This document shows, piece after piece, positions 1 through 9,489 of a stretch of DNA of 64,000 nt. Made by a program: the position numbers and the translations under genes. Location of the stretch: positions 248,001 to 312,000 of the forward strand of contig NZ_JANDJO010000001.1 in the NCBI RefSeq assembly GCF_024331145.1. Reading direction: 5' to 3'. How positions within the stretch are numbered: the stretch's first letter is position 1; every line of letters begins with the position of its first letter. The notes below the pieces were generated by a model that was not told the origin of the DNA, ran no database searches, and saw only the letters and a program-made list of their open reading frames with translations. Origin of the DNA: Shimia sp. CNT1-13L.2. GTDB taxonomy: Bacteria > Pseudomonadota > Alphaproteobacteria > Rhodobacterales > Rhodobacteraceae.

Positions 1-1656
1 GTCACGCTCCGAGAAGTCCTCGTGTGCGTGCGCGCCGCGCGATTCCTTACGCGCTTCGGCACCCACGATGGTGGCCAGCGCGTTCGGCATCAGGTTGGTC
101 AGTTCCAGCGTTTCCATCAGGTCCGAGTTCCAGACCAGCGAGCGATCGCTGACTTTCAGGTCGTCCATCTTGGCGGCAACGGCGGTCATCTTCTCGACGC
201 CTTCCGCCATGGTCTTGGCGGTCCGGAACACGGCCGCGTCGGCCTGCATGGTTTTCTGCATCTCCAGACGCAGTTCCGCAGTCGCGATATTGCCGTCTGC
301 ATGGCGCAGACCGTCGAAACGATCAAAGGCCGCGTCAACCGACGCCTGGTTCAGAACCGGGTTCGGCGCATCTGCGTCAACAACCTTGCCGGCGCGGATC
401 GCGGCGGCACGGCCAAAGACCACGAGGTCGATCAGCGAGTTCGAACCCAGACGGTTCGCACCGTGGACCGAGGCACAACCCGCTTCACCGACAGCCATCA
501 GGCCCGGCACAACCGCAGTCGGGTCTTCGGCAGTCGGGTTCAGCACTTCACCCCAATAGTTGGTCGGAATACCGCCCATGTTGTAGTGAACGGTCGGCAG
601 AACCGGGATCGGCTCCTTGGTCACGTCGACACCGGCAAAAATCTTCGCCGATTCCGAGATACCCGGCAGACGTTCGGCCAGCGCTTCGGCCGGCAGGTGG
701 TTCAGGTTCAGGTGGATGTGATCGCCATCCTTGCCCACACCACGGCCTTCGCGGATTTCCATGGTCATCGAGCGCGAAACATAGTCACGCGGCGCGAGGT
801 CCTTGTACTGCGGCGCATAGCGTTCCATGAAACGCTCGCCTTCCGAGTTGGTCAGGTAGCCGCCTTCACCGCGGGCACCCTCGGTGATCAGACAGCCCGA
901 ACCGTAGATGCCGGTCGGGTGGAACTGAACGAATTCCATGTCCTGCAGCGCGAGGCCCGCACGGGCCACCATGCCGCCACCGTCACCGGTACAGGTGTGT
1001 GCCGACGTCGCCGAGAAATAGGCACGGCCGTAACCACCGGTCGCCAGCACAACCATCTTCGCGTTGAAGACGTGCATGGTGCCGTCGTCCAGCTTCCAGC
1101 AGACAACACCCTGACATTGACCGTCTTCCGACATGATCAGGTCGATGGCGAAGTATTCGATATAGAATTCCGCGTTGTTCTTGACCGACTGGCCATAGAG
1201 CGTGTGCAGGATCGCGTGGCCGGTACGGTCGGCCGCAGCACAGGTCCGCTGCACGGCGGGACCTTCACCGAATTCGGTGGTGTGACCACCAAACGGACGC
1301 TGGTAGATCTTACCTTCCTCGGTCCGCGAGAACGGCACGCCATAGTGCTCAAGCTCATAAACCGCCTTGGGCGCTTCACGGGCAAGGTATTCCATCGCGT
1401 CGGTATCACCCAGCCAGTCCGACCCCTTGACGGTGTCGTACATGTGCCATTGCCAGCTGTCCGGCCCCATGTTGCCAAGCGAGGCGGCGATGCCGCCCTG
1501 TGCTGCAACAGTGTGGGAACGGGTCGGGAAAACCTTGGTCACGCAAGCGGTGCGCAGGCCCTGCTCGGCCATGCCGAGGGTGGCGCGCAGACCGGCGCCA
1601 CCGGCACCGACAACGACCACGTCATATTCATGTGTTTCGTATTCGTAAGCAGCCAT
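1..1656 (-). CDS. sdhA: Succinate dehydrogenase flavoprotein subunit (C-terminus beyond the left edge)
   Basis: This is the FAD subunit of complex II. It oxidises succinate to fumarate on the cytoplasmic face of the membrane and passes electrons to SdhB. The window holds the first 552 codons; about 50 residues are missing at the left edge. The N-terminus has the dinucleotide-binding loop GAGGAG at residues 17-22 and the SHTVAAQGG motif, whose His48 is the expected covalent flavin attachment site. The ATG is preceded by AGGAG (AGGAGCTGAGAC-ATG). It follows sdhD by 16 bases on the same strand, giving the order sdhC-sdhD-sdhA; sdhB presumably lies beyond the edge. Long open frames on the opposite strand here are only codon-bias shadows. 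Confidence 0.97.
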   Translation of the reverse strand, partial: MAAYEYETHEYDVVVVGAGGAGLRATLGMAEQGLRTACVTKVFPTRSHTVAAQGGIAASLGNMGPDSWQWHMYDTVKGSDWLGDTDAMEYLAREAPKAVYELEHYGVPFSRTEEGKIYQRPFGGHTTEFGEGPAVQRTCAAADRTGHAILHTLYGQSVKNNAEFYIEYFAIDLIMSEDGQCQGVVCWKLDDGTMHVFNAKMVVLATGGYGRAYFSATSAHTCTGDGGGMVARAGLALQDMEFVQFHPTGIYGSGCLITEGARGEGGYLTNSEGERFMERYAPQYKDLAPRDYVSRSMTMEIREGRGVGKDGDHIHLNLNHLPAEALAERLPGISESAKIFAGVDVTKEPIPVLPTVHYNMGGIPTNYWGEVLNPTAEDPTAVVPGLMAVGEAGCASVHGANRLGSNSLIDLVVFGRAAAIRAGKVVDADAPNPVLNQASVDAAFDRFDGLRHADGNIATAELRLEMQKTMQADAAVFRTAKTMAEGVEKMTAVAAKMDDLKVSDRSLVWNSDLMETLELTNLMPNALATIVGAEARKESRGAHAHEDFSERD

Positions 1657-1672
1657 GTCTCAGCTCCTGGAC

Positions 1673-2044
1673 TTAGAGGGCGATGCTCGCCAGGGCGAAA
1701 AGCCCGGTGGCGGCGACGGCATAGGCGATGCAGGTGCAGATGATGATAAGGAACTTCTTCTGCAAACCGCGGGTATAATCCTCGATCACCACCTGGATAC
1801 CGTGGCGGAAGTGGATCATTGCAACGGTGATGGTCATACCGGCGATGATGGCCGGGAAAGGACGCTGGTAATAGGCGATCACTTCTTCATAGGTACCACC
1901 CAGGGCACAGCCAAAGGTGAAGACAAACAGCGGAACCAGGATCGCAAGACCCACGGCGCTGATGGTTTGGCCCCAGAAGTGTTCGGTCCCCGTGCGCGAG
2001 GAGCCACGGAATTCGGCGCGTTTACGGTCGGTCAGGAATGCCAT
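1673..2044 (-). CDS. sdhD: Succinate dehydrogenase membrane anchor subunit SdhD
   Basis: A 123-residue hydrophobic anchor of complex II with three predicted membrane helices (about residues 28-48, 63-83 and 97-120). The segment IHFRHGIQVVIEDY around residues 77-90 carries the conserved histidine and the Asp-Tyr pair typical of SdhD near the haem b/quinone site. Length and position between sdhC and sdhA are standard. The start has GGGAG about 9 bases upstream. It lies 13 bases after sdhC, so the two are surely cotranscribed. Confidence 0.94.
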   Translation of the reverse strand: MAFLTDRKRAEFRGSSRTGTEHFWGQTISAVGLAILVPLFVFTFGCALGGTYEEVIAYYQRPFPAIIAGMTITVAMIHFRHGIQVVIEDYTRGLQKKFLIIICTCIAYAVAATGLFALASIAL

Positions 2045-2057
2045 TGTTCGATCTCCC

Positions 2058-2441
2058 TCAGACGATCAGCGCGATCACAACCGCCAGGACAACGGATCCA
2101 ACGATCACGCCCTTGGCAAGTTTCTCGGCGAATTCGATTTCGAAACCGCGGCCCGTGTCCCAGTAAAGGTGACGCAGACCCGACAGGAAGTGGTAGCAGA
2201 CAGCCCAGAGCGCCGCGAACATCACGACATCGCCGATGAACGAGGTCATCAGACCGTTCACGAAGTCAAAATATTCCGGCCCTGCCGCAGCGGCCAGGAA
2301 CCACCAAACAACAAGAACGGCGGCACCCAGTAGGGCTACGCCAGTAATACGTGCAAAAATCGATGTCGCAGACGTGAGCTGCGGGCGGTAAATCGACAAA
2401 TGCGGCGAAAGCGGGCGATTGCCCCGGTTCACATCAGCCAT
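2058..2441 (-). CDS. sdhC: Succinate dehydrogenase cytochrome b556 subunit SdhC
   Basis: A 127-residue cytochrome b subunit of complex II and first gene of the sdh operon. The SPHLSIYRP motif near the N-terminus (residues 12-20) and the YHFLSGLRHLYWDTG segment with the haem-ligand histidine are diagnostic. Three hydrophobic helices follow the usual pattern. The start codon has AAAGGA at proper spacing. The upstream 325 bases hold no gene but contain paired TGTGATCAC palindromes about 120 and 140 bases before the start, matched in front of sucC, which suggests shared control. Confidence 0.95.
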   Translation of the reverse strand: MADVNRGNRPLSPHLSIYRPQLTSATSIFARITGVALLGAAVLVVWWFLAAAAGPEYFDFVNGLMTSFIGDVVMFAALWAVCYHFLSGLRHLYWDTGRGFEIEFAEKLAKGVIVGSVVLAVVIALIV

Positions 2442-2559
2442 GTTGAATCCTTTCGGTTTCCCTCGCGTACCTAATTACCGGATTTTTCCGACGTGTCACG
2501 GTTTCAGACTTTGAATAGGCGCGGTTTTTTGGCGCAAGAGGGCAATTTTTGAGAAATTC

Positions 2560-2589
2560 GTGATCACACCCCATTTCTTGTGATCACAT
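2560..2589. promoter_or_regulatory. Paired TGTGATCAC palindromes upstream of sdhC
   Basis: Two copies of a GTGATCAC core have TGATCA centres at 2561-2566 and 2581-2586, exactly 20 bases (two helical turns) apart. They lie about 122 and 142 bases upstream of the sdhC start. Read toward sdhC the arrangement is TGTGATCAC-N11-TGTGATCAC. A near-identical pair precedes sucC. Direct sequence observation; the function as a transcription factor operator is inferred, and the regulator is not identified here. Confidence 0.7.
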
Positions 2590-2697
2590 ATTCAAATCTA
2601 ACGAAATCAGTCAGGTTCCTAAGAATCAATTTCAACCGGTTTACCCGCTTCTGTCTGCAAAAGCCGACGTTTCTGCACGTCACAACGTCACTCGGCA

Positions 2698-2709
2698 TTG
2701 TGATCACAA
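2698..2709. promoter_or_regulatory. Single TTGTGATCACAA palindrome in the sdhC-mch intergenic region
   Basis: A third copy of the palindrome, here the perfect 12-mer TTGTGATCACAA centred on 2701-2706, lies about 260 bases upstream of sdhC and just beyond the putative mch terminator. It is 120 bases from the nearest member of the sdhC pair. It could be an auxiliary operator for looping, but this is inference. Confidence 0.5.
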
Positions 2710-2716
2710 AAAGAAA

Positions 2717-2736
2717 GGGCACCATCTCTGGCACCC
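2717..2736 (-). terminator. Terminator of the mcl2-nnrU-DUF1737-mch operon
   Basis: On the minus strand GGGTGCC and GGTGCCC, separated by six bases, form a 7-bp RNA stem with two G-U pairs, followed by TTTCTTTTT. It lies 31 bases after the mch stop codon, the right place for an intrinsic terminator. Confidence 0.6.
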
Positions 2737-2766
2737 TCTCTCCTGTCAACACTTGGTACGCGCGAC

Positions 2767-3798
2767 TTACATCGGCATCAACGCCCAGTAGTCGAGATCC
2801 AGAAGCACCTCGGGCTGGTACTTGCCGTCCTCACCACGCAGGGCAAAGGGCTCGCCCCCCTTGGTCGCCACAAGCCGCAGACGGATCGCACCGACACCCG
2901 GCACATTGGTGTCGGCCTTATCAAGAACCTCGGACCACGCCTTGACGGTCAGACCCGAAAACGCCGGGTTGGCATGTGCGCCACCGTTCAGGCCGACAAT
3001 CATCTGCGCGTTTGCGAGGCCGTTGAACGACAAGGTCCGCGCCAGCGAAATGATGTGCCCGCCATAGATCAGGCGCTGCCCGTCGGGGCGGAAGGTGGCG
3101 TCAAAGTGCACCTTGGCCGTGTTCTGCCACAGGCGCGTGGCCATCATGTGCTCGGCCTCTTCCAGCGTCACACCATCCACGTGGTCGATCGTCTCGCCGA
3201 TCTCGTAGTCGCCCCAGCGGTGCGGCTCGCCCGCCAGCGTGAAATCATAGTTCGAGAAATCAAGCCCCTCGGGGATCACCAGATCCTTGGCATCAATCAC
3301 CTTGGCCAGCTCGGGCACCACGGTTTCGGGCGCGGGCGCGTCAACGTCACGTTTGCGCACCATCACCCAGCGCACGTATTCCATCACGACCTCGTCGTTC
3401 TGGTTCATGCCACGGGTCCGCACATAGACCACGCCGGTCTTGCCGTTCGAGTTCTGCTTGAGACCGATCACCTCGGAGGTCGAGCGCAGGGTATCGCCTT
3501 CGTAGACCGGCTTGAGCCAGCGGCCCTCGGCATAGCCAAGGTTCGCCACAGCATTCAGAGACACATCCGGAACGGTCTTGCCGAACACCACATGGAACGC
3601 CGCGAGATCGTCGATCGGCGCCTTCGGCAGGCCACAGGCCCGCGCGAATTCGTCCGAGGAATAAAGCGCGTGGCGCGCGGGATAAAGCGCGTGATACAGC
3701 GCCCGCTCGCCGCCCGACACGGTGCGCGGCACCGCGTGCTCGATCACCTGGCCAAGCGTGTAGTCTTCGAAAAACCGGCCCGGATTTGTCTTGGCCAT
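2767..3798 (-). CDS. mch: Mesaconyl-CoA hydratase (beta-methylmalyl-CoA dehydratase)
   Basis: A 343-residue double hot-dog (MaoC-type) protein matching mesaconyl-C1-CoA hydratase of the ethylmalonyl-CoA pathway, which interconverts mesaconyl-CoA and beta-methylmalyl-CoA. The N-terminal stretch FFEDYTLGQVIEH and the repeat-like C-terminal half (around residues 190-330, with GGHIISLARTL and GGAHANPAFSG) fit the two tandem domains. The start has AGGAG overlapping the end of the preceding small gene. It is last in a four-gene minus-strand cluster with the malyl-CoA lyase-like gene. From memory, Rhodobacter sphaeroides has the same cluster near its TCA genes. Confidence 0.9.
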   Translation of the reverse strand: MAKTNPGRFFEDYTLGQVIEHAVPRTVSGGERALYHALYPARHALYSSDEFARACGLPKAPIDDLAAFHVVFGKTVPDVSLNAVANLGYAEGRWLKPVYEGDTLRSTSEVIGLKQNSNGKTGVVYVRTRGMNQNDEVVMEYVRWVMVRKRDVDAPAPETVVPELAKVIDAKDLVIPEGLDFSNYDFTLAGEPHRWGDYEIGETIDHVDGVTLEEAEHMMATRLWQNTAKVHFDATFRPDGQRLIYGGHIISLARTLSFNGLANAQMIVGLNGGAHANPAFSGLTVKAWSEVLDKADTNVPGVGAIRLRLVATKGGEPFALRGEDGKYQPEVLLDLDYWALMPM

Positions 3799-4002
3799 CT
3801 ACTGTTCTCCTAACTTGATGTCCGGGGAGTAGGTGCCATCCACCTCTTTCACCACGGCCTGCCCACAGCGCATCACACCGGTTTCGGCGTTGAACGCATA
3901 CGTGGGGTCGCCATGCAGCTCCCACCCTTTGTTAAGGGCCTCTGTCACTTTGTGACAAAAGGCCGATGTGTCGTCTTCACTGAGAAATCGATAAAGCTTC
4001 AT
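3799..4002 (-). CDS. DUF1737 family small protein
   Basis: A 67-residue protein beginning MKLYRFLSEDD, matching the DUF1737 family of unknown function. It contains GWELHGDPT and a single conserved-looking Tyr/Trp-rich core, with no signal peptide or membrane helix. The chosen ATG at 4002 lies 4 bases after the nnrU stop, and its stop directly abuts the mch start, so translation is likely coupled. A longer in-frame reading exists upstream but would overlap nnrU. No function is assigned. Confidence 0.8.
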   Translation of the reverse strand: MKLYRFLSEDDTSAFCHKVTEALNKGWELHGDPTYAFNAETGVMRCGQAVVKEVDGTYSPDIKLGEQ

Positions 4003-4006
4003 GGCC

Positions 4007-4555
4007 TCACACCGGATAAGGCCAGGGGCCGACCCAATAGTGGATGTAGCCAATCACCGCCATCAGCACGAGCGACGCCACCAGGAACATACCGTCCTTG
4101 GCATAGCTGCCCGCCGCGCCCGGGGTCCATTCCGGCTCTGCCTTGTTGATCAGCACCACCTCGGCCAGCGCCCAGACGAACAGCCCGCCAAACAGGATCA
4201 CCGAGGCCAGATCGCCATTCACCAGAAGGTGCGCAAAGGCCCAGGCCCTGAAACCCGCAAGCTGCGGATGGCGCATACCGTTCAGGATACGGCCCTTCTT
4301 GGGGGCTGGGCTCATCATGAAAATGGCGACCAGAACAAGAAAGTTGTTCGCATGCACCGTCCAGGCGGGCGGATACCACAGGTCAACCACCTCGGCCGCA
4401 CGATAGCCAATCACCATCAGCACTACGCTTATCACGAGGGCAACCGCGACAATCCCCTTGCCTGCATCGCCCATACGCGCCCGCGCATCCGGCATAAGAC
4501 GTTTGAAAAAGTGGGCCCCCGCCCACAGAAGTACCCCAAGAACCAAAAGTGTCAT
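4007..4555 (-). CDS. nnrU: NnrU family membrane protein
   Basis: A 182-residue integral membrane protein with about five helices, of the NnrU/isoprenoid-methyltransferase-like membrane family named from a nitrite/nitric oxide reduction locus. Typical features are HANNFLVLVAIFMM, the conserved GMRHPQLAGFRAWAFAHLL segment and a C-terminal YIHYWVGPWP. SD sequence GGAGAG precedes the start. The context is carbon assimilation (between mcl2-like and DUF1737), not denitrification, so the name reflects family only. Confidence 0.85.
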   Translation of the reverse strand: MTLLVLGVLLWAGAHFFKRLMPDARARMGDAGKGIVAVALVISVVLMVIGYRAAEVVDLWYPPAWTVHANNFLVLVAIFMMSPAPKKGRILNGMRHPQLAGFRAWAFAHLLVNGDLASVILFGGLFVWALAEVVLINKAEPEWTPGAAGSYAKDGMFLVASLVLMAVIGYIHYWVGPWPYPV

Positions 4556-4592
4556 CTCGCTCTCCGCTAGCTATATGGTCTTGGGGACAGAC

Positions 4593-5447
4593 TTAACTCG
4601 CCAGCGCCGTGATTGCATCTGCCTTGGCAAGAATTTCCTTGGCGGTCACGACGTGCAGGTTTTCGACGATCTTGCCGTCGACAACCGCCACGCCCTCGCC
4701 CTTCGCTTCCGTTTCCTCGAAAGCGGCAATCTGGCGGCGGGCCAGATCGATCTCGGCTTCGGTCGGGGCAAAGGCTTCGTTGGCCACATCCACTTGCGCC
4801 GGGTGGATCAGCGTCTTGCCGTCCATACCCATGTCACGGCCCTGCTCGCATTCGGCGCGCAGACCGTCTGTGTCCTTGAACGCGTTGTAAACACCATCCA
4901 CGATCACGATGCCCTCGGCCTTGGCCGCCAGCAGGCACAGCGACAGCGAGGTCAGCATCGGCAGGCGATCGGCACGGAAACGGCACTGGAGTTCCTTGGC
5001 AAGGTCATTCGTGCCCATCACGAAACCGGTCAGCTGCGGATGCGCCGCGATTTCGGCCGCGTTCAGCATACCGCGCGGGGTTTCCATCATCGCCCAGATC
5101 GGCTTGTCACCCACCAGCGCCGCCAGCGCGTCCACCTGCGCCGCACTTTCGACCTTGGGCAACAGCACCGCATCGCAATCCATCTCGGCTGCCGCCTTGG
5201 CGTCGGCTTCGCCCCATTGGGTATCCAGACCGTTGATACGGACAATCCGCATACGCGTCCCATACCCACCGGCCGCAAGCGAGGCTTTCAGGATATCGCG
5301 GGCATTGTCCTTCTCATCGACAGCCACGGCATCTTCGAGATCGAAAATGATCGCATCCACCGGCAGGGTCTTGGCCTTTTCAAGGGCACGCTCTCGCGAA
5401 CCGGGGATGTAAAGTACCGAACGATAAGGACGTGCGCGCTGATCCAT
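4593..5447 (-). CDS. mcl2: CoA ester lyase: (S)-malyl-CoA thioesterase / malyl-CoA lyase homologue
   Basis: A 284-residue TIM-barrel protein of the HpcH/HpaI CitE-like family. It shows RSVLYIPGS at the N-terminus, IIFDLEDAVAVDEK (Mg2+/acid residues), the LLPKVESAAQVD strand and MMETPRGMLNA. In Rhodobacter sphaeroides the homologue beside mch (Mcl2) hydrolyses (S)-malyl-CoA to malate in the ethylmalonyl-CoA route, while a separate Mcl1 does the lyase step. By context this is more likely the Mcl2 type, but sequence reading alone does not settle thioesterase versus lyase. I chose the internal ATG at 5447 because GGAGAG lies 4 bases before it; the nine-residue upstream extension has no such signal. 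Confidence 0.8.
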   Translation of the reverse strand: MDQRARPYRSVLYIPGSRERALEKAKTLPVDAIIFDLEDAVAVDEKDNARDILKASLAAGGYGTRMRIVRINGLDTQWGEADAKAAAEMDCDAVLLPKVESAAQVDALAALVGDKPIWAMMETPRGMLNAAEIAAHPQLTGFVMGTNDLAKELQCRFRADRLPMLTSLSLCLLAAKAEGIVIVDGVYNAFKDTDGLRAECEQGRDMGMDGKTLIHPAQVDVANEAFAPTEAEIDLARRQIAAFEETEAKGEGVAVVDGKIVENLHVVTAKEILAKADAITALAS

Positions 5448-5632
5448 GAGTCTCTCCGAAACAAAGTTGCGCAAAAATGGACTTTTTTTACAGATAAGTT
5501 CAAGATGAAAAATGCCGCAGTGCAGAAGAAACCCTTCAGGACGCGGCGTTAACCCTTATTTCTCGCCTCATCCGGCATGCTTTTCGCATCAAATTCGCGG
5601 CGGGCTCACCCGCCCCAACGAAAGGCAGAGCA

Positions 5633-5944
5633 ATGAAAGATGTATTTCTCCAAGCGACAATGGGCTTCGGCCTGCTGGTGCTGGCCGCCGATCAGGTGGC
5701 CGCACAACAAGGCAACTGCGCCCCGCGCGACGTGGTGCTTGAGCGCCTGAACGACAGCTATGGCGAAACCCGGCAGGCCATCGGCCTTGGCGCCAACAAC
5801 GCGATTGTCGAGGTCTTCGCCGCCGAAACCGGCAGTTGGACAATCACCGTGACCTTCCCAAACGGCGCCACATGTCTCGTCGCCTCCGGTCAGGCCTACG
5901 AAACACTGGCCGAAACCCTGCCGGCGAAAGGCAACGACGCCTGA
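5633..5944 (+). CDS. Small secreted protein, function unknown
   Basis: A 103-residue protein with a probable Sec signal peptide (MKDVFLQATMGFGLLVLAADQVAAQ, cleavage after AAQ or just before). The mature part has two cysteines (in GNCAPRD and GATCLVAS) that could form a disulphide in the periplasm. AAAGG precedes the ATG. It diverges from the mcl2-like gene with 185 bases between. I recognise no functional domain; short periplasmic proteins like this are common in Rhodobacteraceae. Confidence 0.75.
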   Translation: MKDVFLQATMGFGLLVLAADQVAAQQGNCAPRDVVLERLNDSYGETRQAIGLGANNAIVEVFAAETGSWTITVTFPNGATCLVASGQAYETLAETLPAKGNDA

Positions 5945-5995
5945 AGGGGCCCGCAACCTTCCTTGCGGACCCCAGATGAACAACGGGTTTGCGGA

Positions 5996-6181
5996 TTAAC
6001 CTCCGCCACCCTTACCGGAATTGTTACCAGGCCCCTTGTTGGGGTTGTTACCATGCGCGTTTTCACTTCCCCGCGCATTGTCACTTGCATTTTCGTTCGG
6101 CGTTCCCCCCTTATCGGCTGCCGCCGGGGTCACGAATGCACCGAACACAAGAACCGAGAGTACGAGTACGAGACTTTTCAT
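5996..6181 (-). CDS. Small secreted Asn/Gly-rich protein
   Basis: A 61-residue protein: a clear signal peptide (residues 1-22, ending PAAADK) followed by a short tail made almost only of Gly, Asn, Lys, Ser and Glu (HGNNPNKGPGNNSGKGGGG at the end). The low-complexity tail is probably disordered in the periplasm. The upstream region has an AGGGAGGAAAG Shine-Dalgarno region just before the ATG. Convergent with the preceding secreted protein gene. No family recognised. Confidence 0.6.
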   Translation of the reverse strand: MKSLVLVLSVLVFGAFVTPAAADKGGTPNENASDNARGSENAHGNNPNKGPGNNSGKGGGG

Positions 6182-6291
6182 TGTCTTTCCTCCCTGGGAA
6201 TGTCGCCAATGAAACCCACCGCAACCGCTCGTAGACGCATATCATACCACAACACCCCGCGCCGACCGCAGGGATCGGCAATATCCTGCCG

Positions 6292-7026
6292 TCAACTCAG
6301 CGCATCCCACACCAGCTTGCCTCCTGTCAGACCAAGCAGCACATAGGTCACGGCAAAGTACAGGCGCTCCGGCACCATGTGATGTGCCTTGACCCCGACC
6401 CACGCCCCAAGCAGGGCAAAGGGTGCCAGCCAGAGATCGATGACAAGGTTCTCCAGCGTGAACACCCCAAGAAACGCATAGGGCACCGCCTTGGCGATAT
6501 TGATGACCCAGAAGATCAGAACCGTGGTCGCCTGATAGGTCGTCTTCCCCACCCCGCGCGACAAAAGGTAAACCGCCACCGGCGGCCCGCCCGCGTGGCT
6601 GATAAAACTCGTGAAGCCCGCAGCGACACCGGCCAGCAGCCCGCCCCAGACGGGGATCGGCGCACGCGCCCGCGCCGCGGGCCAAAGCCGCCACAGCACA
6701 AACCCAAGCGCCACGGTCCCGATCAGCAGGCGCAACAGGTCGTCATCGGCCACCGTGAACAAACCCGCCCCCAGCGCGACACCGGGAACTCCGCCAAGGA
6801 TCAACACCTTCGCATCCCCCCAGCTCCACTTTCCCCAATAGGGTCGCAACGTCGCCACGTCGATCAGCATCAACAGCGGCAGCATGATCCCCAGGGCCTG
6901 TGCGGGCGGCAGGACAATCGCCAGAATCGCCGCGCTGGCAAAGGCCGCGCCCGAGCCGAAACCACCCTTCGAGATGCCTGCAAACACCACCGCGGGCGCC
7001 GCGATCAGAAAAAACCCGATCTCCAA
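6292..7026 (-). CDS. Sulfite exporter TauE/SafE family membrane permease
   Basis: About 244 residues with roughly eight hydrophobic helices. The glycine-rich GISKGGFGSG near the N-terminus and SHAGGPPVAVYLL in the centre are the two hallmark half-repeats of the TauE/SafE (DUF81) family of anion/organosulfonate exporters. Substrate unknown. No ATG fits the N-terminus. I chose a TTG at 7026 because GGGAGCGG lies 5 bases upstream; another TTG at 7062 would add 12 residues. It is divergent from mdh. Confidence 0.85.
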   Translation of the reverse strand: MEIGFFLIAAPAVVFAGISKGGFGSGAAFASAAILAIVLPPAQALGIMLPLLMLIDVATLRPYWGKWSWGDAKVLILGGVPGVALGAGLFTVADDDLLRLLIGTVALGFVLWRLWPAARARAPIPVWGGLLAGVAAGFTSFISHAGGPPVAVYLLSRGVGKTTYQATTVLIFWVINIAKAVPYAFLGVFTLENLVIDLWLAPFALLGAWVGVKAHHMVPERLYFAVTYVLLGLTGGKLVWDALS

Positions 7027-7107
7027 TGTTACCGCTCCCGCGCCATAAAAATCCCCTGTCAACCGGAGTTTATGACCGATTTACGACATCTCAAGCCCAA
7101 TCCGCGC

Positions 7108-7122
7108 CGCTGCGCCGCAGCG
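7108..7122. promoter_or_regulatory. Perfect palindrome upstream of mdh
   Basis: CGCTGCG-C-CGCAGCG is a perfect 15-base palindrome about 75 bases before the mdh ATG, in the 169-base divergent gap with the TauE/SafE gene. It could be an operator or a leader hairpin. Function is a guess. Confidence 0.35.
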
Positions 7123-7156
7123 CAAAAACCTTGCGTCACGGGCTTTTACGCCCTAA

Positions 7157-8158
<1,002 letters not shown>

Positions 8159-8166
8159 AACTCTGG

Positions 8167-8223
8167 TGCGCCGGAGCATGACTTCGGCGCACACCATTCC
8201 GCCTGAAAAGAGCGGCTCTTTTC
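8167..8223 (+). terminator. Two hairpins ending the mdh transcript
   Basis: TGCGCCG/CGGCGCA (8167-8173 and 8185-8191) is followed by GAAAAGAG-CGG-CTCTTTTC (8205-8223), an A-rich/T-rich stem typical of an intrinsic terminator. It lies 9-65 bases after the mdh stop. Confidence 0.7.
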
Positions 8224-8271
8224 CCCGCACTGCAATTTCACGCGTCTATTCTGATCCAAGGTACTTGGCCA

Positions 8272-9174
8272 ATGTCAGAATCAAAAGTTGCAAGCACCTG
8301 CAATGATCAGGGCTTCGTGTTCGCAACAACCGGACCCGAATATACGATACTCGCCCAGCGCGCCGCGCGGACACTTCGTCTGCACATGCCAGACGCAAAT
8401 GTCGACTTGTTCACGGATCAACAGGTCGAAGACACGGTTTTCAACAAGGTTTTCAAACTGGAACGATCATGGTTTCGCCCCAAAATCGAAGCTATGCGGA
8501 AGACTAGGTTTGAGAGAACCGTCATTCTGGACGCGGACATCATTGTCTTGATGGATGTCTCCGAACTCTTTGATGTGTTGCACGATTTTGACCTTGCCGC
8601 CGCAGGCGCGCTCAACCGAGGTCCGGTCGTCACAAAAACAAATCCCCCGATCCCGCGGTCGTTTCCGTTCCTGAACTCAGGTGTCCTTGGCATTCGAAAA
8701 TCCGCCAAGATGGAGGCCTTCTCAGAGGAATGGGAGCGTAGACTGGACGAAACCCAGGCCCCCTACGATCAGATTATTCTGCGGCAGATGCTCTATGAAG
8801 ACATGGCTAAATTCTGCGTGTATCCGCAGGAATACAACATCTTTGATGTCGCCGCCTTCGATAGGTGGCGCCCCATTCACGGCGCACCGCGCATCTTGCA
8901 CCTCACCGAGCTTCACAAAAGGCCGCCCGGATCTCCTCTCGATCCATTCGATCTCCGAGCCGAAATTGGTCAAATTCGAGGGGATCATGTTTCAAAGCTG
9001 ATTCAATTCGATGAGCATATCGGCCAAGGGAAAACGTTTCAAAGTGGGGTCCTCTACATCAATTCCGAAGAAGAACTGGAACTCACCCAAAAGAGGTTGC
9101 GCACGTTTCGCAAAAACAAGAACCAGGGCAAGAAGTGGCGGGGAGGCCAAATGCACGAACCTGGGCGAGACTAG
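8272..9174 (+). CDS. Putative glycosyltransferase with DxD motif
   Basis: A 300-residue protein with a GT-A-like layout: FVFATTGPEYTILAQRAARTL at the N-terminus, TVILDADIIVL with a DAD motif at residues 87-89 (metal/nucleotide-sugar binding), and FPFLNSGVLGIRKS, which resembles the acceptor-side segment of GT8-type enzymes. The C-terminus is basic (RTFRKNKNQGKKWRGG). No membrane helix. Sugar donor and acceptor are unknown. The gene has visibly lower GC and more A/T-ending codons than mdh or sucC, and it sits alone between them after a terminator, so it looks acquired. The 315 bases after it hold no gene but contain the sucC upstream operators. Confidence 0.65.
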   Translation: MSESKVASTCNDQGFVFATTGPEYTILAQRAARTLRLHMPDANVDLFTDQQVEDTVFNKVFKLERSWFRPKIEAMRKTRFERTVILDADIIVLMDVSELFDVLHDFDLAAAGALNRGPVVTKTNPPIPRSFPFLNSGVLGIRKSAKMEAFSEEWERRLDETQAPYDQIILRQMLYEDMAKFCVYPQEYNIFDVAAFDRWRPIHGAPRILHLTELHKRPPGSPLDPFDLRAEIGQIRGDHVSKLIQFDEHIGQGKTFQSGVLYINSEEELELTQKRLRTFRKNKNQGKKWRGGQMHEPGRD

Positions 9175-9351
9175 GAAAACACTTGTTCGCCCGGAACCAC
9201 CCCCCCTTCAAATCTATTGCTAAACCATCCAGATCCTTCTCACGGCTCTGCATATCAGCTTATATGACGTCAAAGCGTTACAAGGTTTCCAGCACGGCAC
9301 AGCATCGCTTAACGCATTGATTCCTTCGGATATGAGCCGTCAAACCATTTT

Positions 9352-9383
9352 TGTGATCACTAAAAATTTGAGTGTGATCACAA
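9352..9383. promoter_or_regulatory. Paired TGTGATCAC palindromes upstream of sucC
   Basis: TGATCA centres at 9354-9359 and 9375-9380 are 21 bases apart: TGTGATCAC-N12-TGTGATCAC, the second flanked as TGTGATCACAAAA. They lie about 113 and 134 bases upstream of the sucC ATG, nearly the geometry seen before sdhC. Probable binding sites of one regulator of TCA operons (inference). Confidence 0.7.
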
Positions 9384-9489
9384 AATGCGGAAAAACGATC
9401 CAAAACGCCGCAGTATGGAAAAAAACGCTTAGACAGTCCCATGTCCTGTGCCAAAACGCTCGGCAACCGCAGCAAGATGGGACAGTTCA

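Noticed and set aside
22-1743. 573-codon open frame opposite sdhA
   Set aside because: It runs antisense to the clear SdhA reading, with Arg/His/Val-rich low-information sequence typical of GC codon-bias shadows.
4007-4555. Denitrification locus, because of the nnrU-like gene
   Set aside because: No nitrite or nitric oxide reductase genes lie near it; the neighbours are ethylmalonyl-CoA pathway genes.
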